Source: Arcanobacterium pinnipediorum (GTDB lineage Bacteria > Actinomycetota > Actinomycetes > Actinomycetales > Actinomycetaceae). Taken from it: 64,000 nt of DNA. Positions within the stretch are counted from its first letter, which is position 1. The number at the start of each line of letters is the position of its first letter. The translations under genes and the position numbers were made by a program. Shown here piece after piece: positions 47,814 through 56,165 of this stretch. The notes under the pieces are model-generated. The model did not search any database. It had not been told where the DNA came from and saw only the letters and a program-made list of their open reading frames with translations. Where the stretch lies: assembly GCF_023973165.1 (NCBI RefSeq), contig NZ_CP099547.1, positions 992,001 through 1,056,000 on the forward strand. The letters are read 5' to 3'.

Positions 47814-48656
47814 TTAGTAGACGTTCAAGATACCTTGGCTGAGCAAAACTACGACAACCAACGCAAGTACCAAACGATACACGACAAACGGACGATATGA
47901 ATTAGTTTCCACTAGGCGCAAGAACCATACGATCACCCCATAGCCGACGATGAATGCGGTTAAAGTGGCGATGAACAGTGGCAGTGCGCCAACTTCTGGT
48001 CCGGTTCCGTCATCGGAGAACAACCGATAAAAACCCGAACCGAGAATTGCGGGAATTGCTAGTAAGAATGAGACTCGAGCGGCTGCGCTACGAGTATAAC
48101 CGAGCAACAAACCTATCGTGATTGTTCCACCTGATCGCGACACCCCTGGAATCAATGCCATGGATTGCGCAAAGCCAAGCAATACACCATCGCGTATCGT
48201 CATCTCCTCTAACGCTAAAGTCCGACGCGAAATACGATCCGCGATACCGAGAAAAATCGCGAAAATTGCCAGCATCGCAGCTGTGATGTACATGTTGCGA
48301 AAGACCGAATCGATCGCATCTTCAAGCAACAAGCCAAGGACGACGATCGGAAGGGTCCCTAAAATAACTATCCAGCCCAAGCGAACATCAGGATGCGACA
48401 GTGGCAGGCGATTTTTCCGCTGCCCAAATGGCAACCCGGCAAACCAAGCGGTGATAATCCGCACGATATCTTTCCAGAAATAGAGCACCACGGCTGCCTC
48501 GGTGCCGATTTGCGTTACGGCCGTAAACGTCACTCCCGGATCACCCAATCCGGGAAAGAGATCGCCCACGATCCGCAGGTGCGCCGAGGATGAAATTGGC
48601 AAGAACTCTGTTAGTCCTTGTACGATACCTAGAATAATTGCTTCAAATATTCCCAC
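47814..48656 (-). CDS. uppP: Undecaprenyl-diphosphatase
   Basis: Recycles the lipid carrier for cell-wall synthesis; integral membrane enzyme that also confers bacitracin tolerance. Signatures QGLTEFLPISSSAHL (about residues 12-26) and GVSRSGGTIT are present, with eight hydrophobic helices in 280 residues. The GTG at 48656 places the first helix at the N-terminus; the longer frame adds non-membrane sequence that overlaps the divergent gene. Confidence 0.95.
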   Translation of the reverse strand: MGIFEAIILGIVQGLTEFLPISSSAHLRIVGDLFPGLGDPGVTFTAVTQIGTEAAVVLYFWKDIVRIITAWFAGLPFGQRKNRLPLSHPDVRLGWIVILGTLPIVVLGLLLEDAIDSVFRNMYITAAMLAIFAIFLGIADRISRRTLALEEMTIRDGVLLGFAQSMALIPGVSRSGGTITIGLLLGYTRSAAARVSFLLAIPAILGSGFYRLFSDDGTGPEVGALPLFIATLTAFIVGYGVIVWFLRLVETNSYRPFVVYRLVLALVVVVLLSQGILNVY

Positions 48657-48702
48657 GTGTCCAGAGTACCGCTCATCGCTAAATTCTATTAGGCTGACAC
48701 AT

Positions 48703-49644
48703 GTGAAGAATAACAAGGTTGGCAAATCTGGGTTACGCGTCGGGCATATCGGACTCGGTACCCTTACATGGGGACGAGATACCGAATATGAAGATGCGGC
48801 ACGCATGACTCAAACGTTACTCGACTACGGCGGGAACCTCATCGACGTCTCCCCGTTATACGGTGAAGGTTTGGCAGTGGGCGTACTAGGTAAAATTCTT
48901 GCCGGTGGCACGCCACGCTCGGATCTTGTTATCTCCGTTCACCTCGGGCTTACAGTAAAGAACAATCACGTCATTCACGACGCTTCACGTAGTGGACTTT
49001 TAACTTCTCTCGATAACCTGTTGGAGGATCTGGGAACTGATCACGTCGATATTGTCTCTCTTGCTGCACCGACTGCAGATGTGCCGCTACGTGAGCTTAT
49101 TGACACGTTAGCGTCTATGGTTAATGCCGGTAAGGCACGCTATATCGGCCTAGCAAACCATCCGGCCTGGGAAATTGCTCGCATCAGTCAATATTTATCT
49201 GATATGCATCTTCCGGAACTTACCAGTATCAACGTTGATTATTCGTTACTCAATCGCGCAATTGACGACGACGTTGTTGCAGTCGCCCAAGCGTTTGAGC
49301 TAGGCATTATTGCTCAATCGCCACTTGCTGGGGGTGTCTTGACCGGTAAATATCGAAATACCATTCCAGCTACGTCACGCGCTGCTACAGAACATTTATC
49401 GGCTACTGTAAGCCGTTACCTTGATGCTGATTCACGCAGACTAGTGGAGGCGGTTGTCAAGGCGGCAGATGGGCTGGGCCGAACGCCTTCTGATGTCTCC
49501 TTAGCCTGGCTTCTCCACCGCCCACATGTCGCCAGTGTTTTATTAGGAGCGCGTACTGCAGCCCAATTTGACCAGCTCTTGGCTACTAATTTGGATCCAC
49601 TTCCTCAGCAGGTATCCGATGTGCTTGACGAAGTAACCGCCTAG
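48703..49644 (+). CDS. Aldo/keto reductase-like protein with altered active site
   Basis: An (alpha/beta)8 barrel of 313 residues of the AKR family: GLGTLTWGRDT, IDVSPLYGEG, SINVDYSLLNR, IAQSPLAGGVLTG. The Asp and Tyr of the catalytic tetrad are present in NLIDVSPLYG, but the Lys usually in a TKxG motif is His (ISVHLG), and the catalytic His before the substrate site is Ala (VSLAAP). NADPH-binding parts seem kept. It may not be a classical reductase. The GTG at 48703 lies next to a weak binding site. Confidence 0.85.
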   Translation: MKNNKVGKSGLRVGHIGLGTLTWGRDTEYEDAARMTQTLLDYGGNLIDVSPLYGEGLAVGVLGKILAGGTPRSDLVISVHLGLTVKNNHVIHDASRSGLLTSLDNLLEDLGTDHVDIVSLAAPTADVPLRELIDTLASMVNAGKARYIGLANHPAWEIARISQYLSDMHLPELTSINVDYSLLNRAIDDDVVAVAQAFELGIIAQSPLAGGVLTGKYRNTIPATSRAATEHLSATVSRYLDADSRRLVEAVVKAADGLGRTPSDVSLAWLLHRPHVASVLLGARTAAQFDQLLATNLDPLPQQVSDVLDEVTA

Positions 49645-49664
49645 CTCAGTATCGTTTTAAAACT

Positions 49665-50000
49665 CTAGATTTCTTCGTCGTCTTCATCTTCGTCGTCATA
49701 GAAATCATCATCGTCAACATCTTCGTCGTCGTCAATGTCTTCGTCATCATCATCGACGTCTTCGTCGTCGTCAAACTCATCCTCGTCGAATTCATCCTCA
49801 TCATCAAAGGTATCGAAAGGCGCCTCGATTCCGTAATGGGTGAAAAGAGAATCGTCATAAACAATATATGCATCAGTAAGCTTTTGGGCGCGACGCAAAA
49901 CTTCCGGTGCATCAGCATCCTGATAAGTCAGGGCAGCACTATGAAACTCTTCAAGAGCGTAACGTAATTTTTCGTATGCGAGACGGGGATCAGTAGCCAT
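49665..50000 (-). CDS. Small protein with extreme Asp/Glu tail
   Basis: A 111-residue protein. Residues 1-60 form a compact helical domain (KLRYALEEFHSAAL; DAYIVYDDSLFTHYGIEAPFD) also seen in short actinobacterial proteins of unknown role, sometimes labelled primosomal. Residues 65-111 are almost only Asp and Glu with some Val, Ile, Phe and Tyr. Such tails may mimic nucleic acid or bind basic proteins or divalent metal. The tail arises from GAY/GAT-type codon runs, so its length may vary between strains. It is convergent with the AKR gene. Confidence 0.8.
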   Translation of the reverse strand: MATDPRLAYEKLRYALEEFHSAALTYQDADAPEVLRRAQKLTDAYIVYDDSLFTHYGIEAPFDTFDDEDEFDEDEFDDDEDVDDDDEDIDDDEDVDDDDFYDDEDEDDEEI

Positions 50001-50037
50001 AGCTCAAGACTATCGTGGTTCGAAAGAATAACAAACC

Positions 50038-50931
50038 TTAAGCGAGAAAATTCCGGAAATTACTCTCGACAGCGATGCGATGTTGCGCAGATAAAACGCA
50101 ATCAAACCAAAATTCTTCCGCAAGCATCGCTTGAGCGACAAGCATTTTGATACCCGAAACCGTTTGCGCACCAGCACTGCGGGCTTCACGCAACAAAAGC
50201 GTATCTTCAGGCCAATACACTGCATCGACAATCACGTGGTGTTCGCTAAGCCATTGCGAAGGTATCGGAGATAGCTCAGTAAGAGCTGGAGCCATACCTA
50301 CCGGAGTACAGTTGACGATAACGTCTGCATTAGCGATAGCAGCTGGACTACTGCCACCTGCTTCTAAGGGCACAACGTCTATCGTTGAACTATTGAGTGG
50401 ATCTGCAGCGATCTGCCCAGCGTGACGATAAGCCCGCTCCAGCCCTGGCCCTGGGCGGTTTAACAATGTTATCTGGGCAATTCCAGCCCGAGAAGCAGCA
50501 ACCACAGCTGCTGCTCCAGCCCCTCCTGAACCCAGAATCGCCAGTTTAATATGGTCAAGGTCAATTCCCAGATCGCGCAGTGGTTGAAGTATGCCATCGC
50601 CGTCAGTTGAATGACCGATTCGCTTCCCATCGGTGAACAAAACGGTATTAACTGAATGAGAAAGGCGTGCACTAGGCGTCAGGTCATCCAGCAACGCCAC
50701 GATTGATTGTTTTAACGGCATTGTAACGTTCAAGCCATGAAAACCGGCGTCTTGGCATTGATCTAACCGCAATCGAAGTTCATCGAGGTCTGTTGGCAGT
50801 AATTCATAGCTACCGTCAATCCCCAAGCACTCAAACGAAGCATGATGAATAGCAGGAGATAACGAATGCGAGATCGGAGAACCAATAAGTCCACAACGGT
50901 ATTGAGGCTGGAGTGATTGTTTGGGCAGCAT
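50038..50931 (-). CDS. aroE: Shikimate dehydrogenase
   Basis: Reduces 3-dehydroshikimate to shikimate in aromatic amino acid synthesis. The substrate site GSPISHSLSPAIHH (about residues 17-30) and NVTMPLKQSI with the catalytic Lys are present, followed by the NADP-binding GSGGAGAAAV and the C-terminal NCTPVGMAP. At 297 residues it is slightly longer than usual. It lies upstream of the small acidic protein gene on the same strand, 37 bases apart. Confidence 0.93.
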   Translation of the reverse strand: MLPKQSLQPQYRCGLIGSPISHSLSPAIHHASFECLGIDGSYELLPTDLDELRLRLDQCQDAGFHGLNVTMPLKQSIVALLDDLTPSARLSHSVNTVLFTDGKRIGHSTDGDGILQPLRDLGIDLDHIKLAILGSGGAGAAAVVAASRAGIAQITLLNRPGPGLERAYRHAGQIAADPLNSSTIDVVPLEAGGSSPAAIANADVIVNCTPVGMAPALTELSPIPSQWLSEHHVIVDAVYWPEDTLLLREARSAGAQTVSGIKMLVAQAMLAEEFWFDCVLSAQHRIAVESNFRNFLA

Positions 50932-50975
50932 TGGATTATCTCCATACCGTGAGGTGGGCTATGCCGGTAGATAAA

Positions 50976-51011
50976 TGAGAATCCCGTTTGATACATCAAA
51001 CGGGATTCTCA
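50976..51011 (-). terminator. Terminator of tRNA-Leu(GAG)
   Basis: A 15-bp perfect stem (50976-50990 with 50997-51011), 6-nt loop, followed on the minus strand by TTTAT. It abuts the tRNA 3' end. Confidence 0.9.
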
Positions 51012-51012
51012 G

Positions 51013-51097
51013 TGCGCGGAGGGGGACTTGAACCCCCACCCACTATACGTGGACTAGCACCTCAAGCTAGCGCGTCTGCCTATTCCGCCACCCGCGC
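51013..51097 (-). tRNA. tRNA-Leu (anticodon GAG)
   Basis: Class II cloverleaf with an extended variable arm. Acceptor GCGCGGG pairs with TCCGCGC, and the anticodon arm CTAGC/GCTAG encloses TTGAGGT, giving anticodon GAG for CUC/CUU. The T arm is GGGGGTTCAAGTCCCCC. No CCA encoded. Confidence 0.96.
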
Positions 51098-51269
51098 AGG
51101 TGGTTGAATCGCTACTCAATAAAAGTATCGCTTCAAGCAACGGATAAAAATTTATCATCTATGTTGCGTATTTGCCAAATCCACGTAACGCATTTTGATG
51201 TGATCTGAAATACCATTGCATTTTCTTTCTTGTAGCACAATAATTTGAGGAGCCGTATAGTCTGGATTT

Positions 51270-51746
51270 ATGACTATTGAATCGATTCCCGATGCTCGTA
51301 ATCCCGAAACGTTGGTGCGCCAGTTTCACGAGATTTACCATCTACCCGCTCCCGATGATGGACCAAGCGCTGACCGTGAGCGCATCCATATGCGCCTGGC
51401 GTTAGTTGCCGAAGAGTTTGCAGAACTTGTTGGTGCAGCCTATGGCAAACAAGCACGGTCAATAATTGAAAAATCTTGGCATGAGGCGCGTGCATCTGAT
51501 GATAAAACGCGCGATACCATCGAAGTTGCAGATGCCCTCGGTGATCTCATTTACGTTATATACGGGATGGCGCTCGAGCTCGATATACCGCTAACTGACG
51601 TGCTTCATGAAATACATGCGTCGAACTTATCTAAGCTCGATGCCGAGGGTAACCCTATCTATCGTGAAGATGGGAAAGTCTTAAAAGGACCACATTATTT
51701 CAGGCCTGATATTGCAAAAGTCCTAGGGATAGCACCAAAGCAATAA
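51270..51746 (+). CDS. MazG-like / PRA-PH fold nucleotide pyrophosphohydrolase
   Basis: An all-helical protein of 158 residues with the metal-binding pattern EEFAELVGA (about residues 48-56) and the second site EVADALGDLIYVIYG (about 92-106), typical of MazG and phosphoribosyl-ATP pyrophosphatase-like enzymes that hydrolyse non-canonical or phosphoribosyl nucleotides. The segment RPDIAKVLG near the end is seen in the larger bacterial group. Substrate is not known. It stands alone between tRNA-Leu and a convergent membrane gene. Confidence 0.87.
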   Translation: MTIESIPDARNPETLVRQFHEIYHLPAPDDGPSADRERIHMRLALVAEEFAELVGAAYGKQARSIIEKSWHEARASDDKTRDTIEVADALGDLIYVIYGMALELDIPLTDVLHEIHASNLSKLDAEGNPIYREDGKVLKGPHYFRPDIAKVLGIAPKQ

Positions 51747-51790
51747 TACCGATCTGTTCTTGATAGTGCTGATCTATCTAGCAACTGTTT

Positions 51791-51831
51791 CACGGCATTT
51801 GCGCTATACAACGGTATAGGCAAATGCCGTG
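51791..51831. terminator. Bidirectional terminator
   Basis: A 12-bp stem (51791-51802 with 51820-51831) with a second inner stem CTATA/TATAG. It lies between two converging genes and can serve both. Confidence 0.85.
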
Positions 51832-51837
51832 ACTCAT

Positions 51838-52470
51838 TTATTGTGGCAAGTTCGTCGTATTTTGTTGCGGTACAACCACCGTATCTTGATACGGCATATT
51901 CGCAGTGGCTGGTTGTACGGTAGTCGTCGTGCTTGGTATGTGCGACGGCGATGTTGGCGAGAATTTTCGCTGTTGAATCCCAGCGATAAAAATACTTATT
52001 CCAGATAGAGTCTGTAATGTTGCGCCAATGGCAATAAACCCTAATCCTAAACCAACACCTGCTCCAAGAGCGTAAGCATCTTGGATGTGCGGATCGTAAT
52101 GATAAACAACAATAAACACGATTGCGTATGATCCACAGGCTAAGATGCCTGCCATGATTATCGCCAAACGGTTAAAGGTTTTCCATGCCATAACAGCTAT
52201 TGCAGCTAGTACCAGTGCGAGAATGCTCAGCACTGCAAGCACCCAGCCCATCACAGGAACTTCAATAAGATGAGTGAAGAAATATGATCCATCAATGCTC
52301 TGCCCAGCCACGGTAACTATTGAGTTATCAGGTAGTGACAAAAACGGTAAGAATAATCCAATCAGCGCACTAAGAGCGCCGAGGATCCCAAGAATTGCCC
52401 CATAGATAATAAAACCAGGTGTGGATTGTGGTTGAGAATATGGCTTAGAAGTAGAGGTCTGCACACTCAT
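51838..52470 (-). CDS. Four-helix membrane protein of unknown function
   Basis: A 210-residue protein. A short Ser/Thr/Gln/Pro-rich N-terminus precedes four hydrophobic helices (about residues 20-45, 72-95, 98-120, 130-165). The C-terminal 40 residues are Pro/Thr/Gln-rich and probably disordered. I do not recognise a family. Its start overlaps the stop of the next upstream gene (52467-52470), so the two are translated together. Surface or envelope function is possible but not shown. Confidence 0.75.
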   Translation of the reverse strand: MSVQTSTSKPYSQPQSTPGFIIYGAILGILGALSALIGLFLPFLSLPDNSIVTVAGQSIDGSYFFTHLIEVPVMGWVLAVLSILALVLAAIAVMAWKTFNRLAIIMAGILACGSYAIVFIVVYHYDPHIQDAYALGAGVGLGLGFIAIGATLQTLSGISIFIAGIQQRKFSPTSPSHIPSTTTTVQPATANMPYQDTVVVPQQNTTNLPQ

Positions 52471-52928
52471 TTATTATCGCCTTCTTCGGTAATAATTTCG
52501 GCATCTTCAATATCTTCTTCAAGCGTAGCTTGGACGATCTTTGCCGCTAACTCATCAATATGTTTATCGATGCTCTTGCGCATCTTTTTCTTCTCTGCGC
52601 GTTCTAATTGATTAAGAACCGGCAAAACCTTAGCAATATTTTCAAGTTCGTCACGCCATTGCGCAGCCTTCTGTGCCTTATCCACACTATTGGCAGAACC
52701 GTAGAGGTAGGCAGTTTGTTCCCGCAAAACACTCACTCGTTCAGTAAGCTGCTTATATGCTCGGCCTTGCCCCACTGTTAGCACAGAGAGCCTACCTTTG
52801 ATAATCTGCAAATATTCCGGGTTATCACGGATTAACTGCCGGATTTGTGGCCCATAATTTTGCACAATCTTGATTGCAGTTGGCCCAATGACTACTGCCA
52901 GACGAATAAGACTTCTAAACTTGCCCAT
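52467..52928 (-). CDS. Small helical protein of unknown function
   Basis: A 153-residue basic-then-acidic protein. The ATG at 52928 (MGKFRSLIRL) has AGGTGG six bases upstream. An N-terminal segment (LAVVIGPTAIKIVQNYG) may associate with the membrane. Long helices with heptad character follow (residues about 60-140), ending in an acidic tail. No domain is recognised. It is coupled to the four-helix membrane protein, suggesting joint action. It lies upstream of it and downstream of dnaE2, separated from dnaE2 by 69 bases. Confidence 0.7.
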   Translation of the reverse strand: MGKFRSLIRLAVVIGPTAIKIVQNYGPQIRQLIRDNPEYLQIIKGRLSVLTVGQGRAYKQLTERVSVLREQTAYLYGSANSVDKAQKAAQWRDELENIAKVLPVLNQLERAEKKKMRKSIDKHIDELAAKIVQATLEEDIEDAEIITEEGDNK

Positions 52929-52997
52929 GTATTCCACCTTTCTGCCTCAATGCTATCGTAAAGATGCTCATCATTGGTATTACGGTTATCGAACTAT

Positions 52998-55900
52998 TTA
53001 TCGAAAATCTCGCGAACTAAGCACAAGTGAGTGATCGACTCGTTCAATTCCATCAGCGATAAAATTTACTGCTCCATCATGCTTTTCAATAACCCCACGA
53101 ACTATCACGATATTATTTTGCGTTGCATGGCGAAAACGTTTCCACATCCCTGCAGAGCACACGATATTCATCATTCCACTCTCATCTTCTAAAGATAAAA
53201 AAGTCATACCGCGAGCAGTGTGTGGCCGCTGCCGATGCGTGATACATCCAGCAATTTTGATACGCTCACCCACCTCGTGGGCAAAAGCTTGTTCAATTGT
53301 GAGTATCTTAGTATCACGAAGATACGGACGAAGAAACTCTAACGGATGATTAAACGGAGTAATACCCGTTGAATAAAGATCTGCTTTATGGGCTTCGAAA
53401 TGAGTCATTTCCGTTAGACCATCAGTTTTTACTTCCACTTCAGTTCCCGGGATAACAGGCTGGTACCACTGATGCGTTAATGTGTGAGTCACTCCAATGT
53501 GTTGTGCCGCCCATATTCCACTACGCCGCGTAACTCCCAAACCTTCTAATGCACCGGCGGTCGATAAGAGTTGAATATGTTTTGCTGATAGGTGCGCACG
53601 TTGCACAAGATCATTAATATTGGCAAATGGTTTATCTACTCGCGCCTGATAAATACGTTCCGCAACGCCTCCGAGCCCCGAAATATGCTCAAGGCCAAGA
53701 CGAATAGCAGTATCTGGATGCCGATCAACAAGTCGCATTCGAGCACTATTTCCTACTGCTAACTCCCCCACGAATTCCTGCACAGATGTTTTAACCTCGG
53801 AAGCAGTAACATCAACTGGCAAAAGATTAATGCCATGTAATCGCGCATCAGCAATAAGTGACTGTGGCGAATAAAATCCCATCGGTTGTGAACGTAGTAA
53901 TGCCATATAGAAATGTTCTGGATAATGCACCTTTAGCCATGCACTTGCATAAACAAGATAAGCGAATGAAAATGCGTGTGATTCTGGAAATCCGAAATCT
54001 GCAAACGCGTCCAATTTATGGAAAATTTCTTCAGCCGTATCCACCTCGATGCCTCGTTGCCGCATTCCACTCATAAGCTGAGCATGCAATCGTGCAATAC
54101 GTTCATGGCTACGTTGCGAACTCATTGCTTTACGCAACTGATCTGCTTGTGCCGGCGTAAATCCGGCTGCATCAATAGCAATTCGCATAAGTTGTTCTTG
54201 GAACAGTGGCACCCCAAGAGTTTTTTCTAAAGCTGGTTTAAGTAACGGATGCGCATATGTTACGCGCTCCCTTCCTCGCCGTCGAGAAATATAAGGATGA
54301 ACGCTACCTCCCTGAATTGGTCCGGGACGCACGAGCGCAACTTCAATAACAATGTCATAAAACGTTCGTGGCCGAAGTCGCGGCAATGTTGCCATTTGAG
54401 CACGCGACTCAACTTGAAATACCCCGACGGTATCTGCGGCACATAGTAAGTCATATACTCGTGAATCATCTTGAGCAATATTGTGTAAGCCAACCGGCTT
54501 GCCATCACACCCCAGCACTCCTTGTTGCTGGATATGTGTAAATGCAATCCGCAACGCACTCAGCATTCCCAGCCCAAGAAGGTCAAACTTGACCAGTCCA
54601 CTATCTGCGCAATCTTCCTTGTCCCACTGCAGTACCGTATGCCCTTCTTTACTTGCCCATCCCACCGGACAAACATCGATCACCGGCCGATCACACAAAA
54701 CCATACCGCCAGCATGAATTCCTAGATGACGCGGTAGATTTTGCATCTTATCTGCGATAGATGAAACATTGCTCGGAATATCTACTATCGGTTCATGGCG
54801 CTCTTTTCCATGTATCCATGCATTAATCTCATGTGGTTGATAACCAAAAGCTCGTGCGCTATCGCGTAATGCAGAGCGAGCTCTATAGGTAATAACATTG
54901 GCTACTTGAGCTGCATTTGTTCGCCCATATCGTTGATAAACATGTTGGATGACTCGCTCACGCTGGCCCGCTTCGATGTCCAGATCGATGTCAGGTGCTT
55001 CTTTGCGGTCTGGCGAAAGAAAACGTTCGAATAGCATTTTATGCCGTACCGCATCTACAGCAGTTATCCCTAACGCAAAACATACTGCCGAATTAGCTGC
55101 AGATCCACGCCCTTGGCACCATATCCCCTCGCGATGACAAAATGAAACTATTTCTTCCACAATAAGAAAATAACCAGCAAAACCAAGATTGTTGATGATC
55201 TCTAGTTCGTGATCGATAAGTTCCCATGCCTGCCTTGCACGTTCTTTACTCCCATAGCGTTCATAGGCACCTCGGCTCACCAACTCTCGCAGCCACGTTT
55301 GTTCCGTATATCCATCTGGTACCGGAAAAGGCGGAAGACGCGGAGCGATTAACTCAAAATCAAACGCACATTCAGCTCCTAGTTGTGCCGCATGCTCAAC
55401 TGCCTGCGGAAAATCTCGATGCAATATCGTCATTTCCTTTGCTGAACGTAAAACTGTTGGCCACGGTGGTAGCAGCGGACGAACATCGGCTAGTGTGCTA
55501 TTTTTTCGAGTCGCGAACAAAACATCTGCAAGAGGTTTTTCACTTTCGGTTGCCATATGCACATCTCCAGTTGCAATGCACACAATTCCTGCACGATCTG
55601 CAACCTGTTTTAATGCTGCTCGTCGCTCACGATCATACGGATCACCGTATGCGGATAATTCCATAACCGTATTTTCTTGCCCGAACCGTTCAATAAGATC
55701 GATAAGTGCGCCATACGCACTATCTAGCGCCCATAGTCCAGATTCCTTCTCCAAGGCCTGCCGCACCTGGCTGTGCGATCCGCCGGTCACGACATACCAT
55801 AAGTTATCACTAGCTGACGCCAAAGACTCCATATCATAGTGCGCCTGCCCTTTTTTCCCAGAGGCCAACAATGCGCTACCTATTTCATGGGATAGTTTGT

Positions 55901-56165
55901 GATATCCACGCGGATTTTTAGTCAAAATAAGTAGCTGGGAACTATCGTGGATAAACTTTAGCTCCGATCCAATCACAGTAGAGATACCGTGATCACGCGC
56001 AGCCCGAGTAAACCGAACGACGCCGGGAAATCCGTCAAAATCTGTTATCGCTAACGCAGATAATTCTAGTTGCGCTGCTCGGTGAACAAGATCTTCTGGC
56101 TGCGATGCTCCGGTGAGAAACGAGTAGCTCGAATGAGCATGGAGCTCAGCATACAAACTATTCAT
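52998..56165 (-). CDS. dnaE2: Error-prone DNA polymerase DnaE2 (ImuC)
   Basis: C-family translesion polymerase of 1055 residues, the catalytic part of the SOS mutasome. An N-terminal PHP domain (ELHAHSSYSF) is followed by the palm with the metal ligands in PDIDLDIEAGQRE, the finger domain, an HhH region and a C-terminal OB fold (IKIAGCITHRQRPHTARG). The ATG at 56165 overlaps the imuB stop by eight bases with GAAGGA upstream. It is shorter than replicative DnaE1, which is expected. Confidence 0.95.
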   Translation of the reverse strand: MNSLYAELHAHSSYSFLTGASQPEDLVHRAAQLELSALAITDFDGFPGVVRFTRAARDHGISTVIGSELKFIHDSSQLLILTKNPRGYHKLSHEIGSALLASGKKGQAHYDMESLASASDNLWYVVTGGSHSQVRQALEKESGLWALDSAYGALIDLIERFGQENTVMELSAYGDPYDRERRAALKQVADRAGIVCIATGDVHMATESEKPLADVLFATRKNSTLADVRPLLPPWPTVLRSAKEMTILHRDFPQAVEHAAQLGAECAFDFELIAPRLPPFPVPDGYTEQTWLRELVSRGAYERYGSKERARQAWELIDHELEIINNLGFAGYFLIVEEIVSFCHREGIWCQGRGSAANSAVCFALGITAVDAVRHKMLFERFLSPDRKEAPDIDLDIEAGQRERVIQHVYQRYGRTNAAQVANVITYRARSALRDSARAFGYQPHEINAWIHGKERHEPIVDIPSNVSSIADKMQNLPRHLGIHAGGMVLCDRPVIDVCPVGWASKEGHTVLQWDKEDCADSGLVKFDLLGLGMLSALRIAFTHIQQQGVLGCDGKPVGLHNIAQDDSRVYDLLCAADTVGVFQVESRAQMATLPRLRPRTFYDIVIEVALVRPGPIQGGSVHPYISRRRGRERVTYAHPLLKPALEKTLGVPLFQEQLMRIAIDAAGFTPAQADQLRKAMSSQRSHERIARLHAQLMSGMRQRGIEVDTAEEIFHKLDAFADFGFPESHAFSFAYLVYASAWLKVHYPEHFYMALLRSQPMGFYSPQSLIADARLHGINLLPVDVTASEVKTSVQEFVGELAVGNSARMRLVDRHPDTAIRLGLEHISGLGGVAERIYQARVDKPFANINDLVQRAHLSAKHIQLLSTAGALEGLGVTRRSGIWAAQHIGVTHTLTHQWYQPVIPGTEVEVKTDGLTEMTHFEAHKADLYSTGITPFNHPLEFLRPYLRDTKILTIEQAFAHEVGERIKIAGCITHRQRPHTARGMTFLSLEDESGMMNIVCSAGMWKRFRHATQNNIVIVRGVIEKHDGAVNFIADGIERVDHSLVLSSRDFR

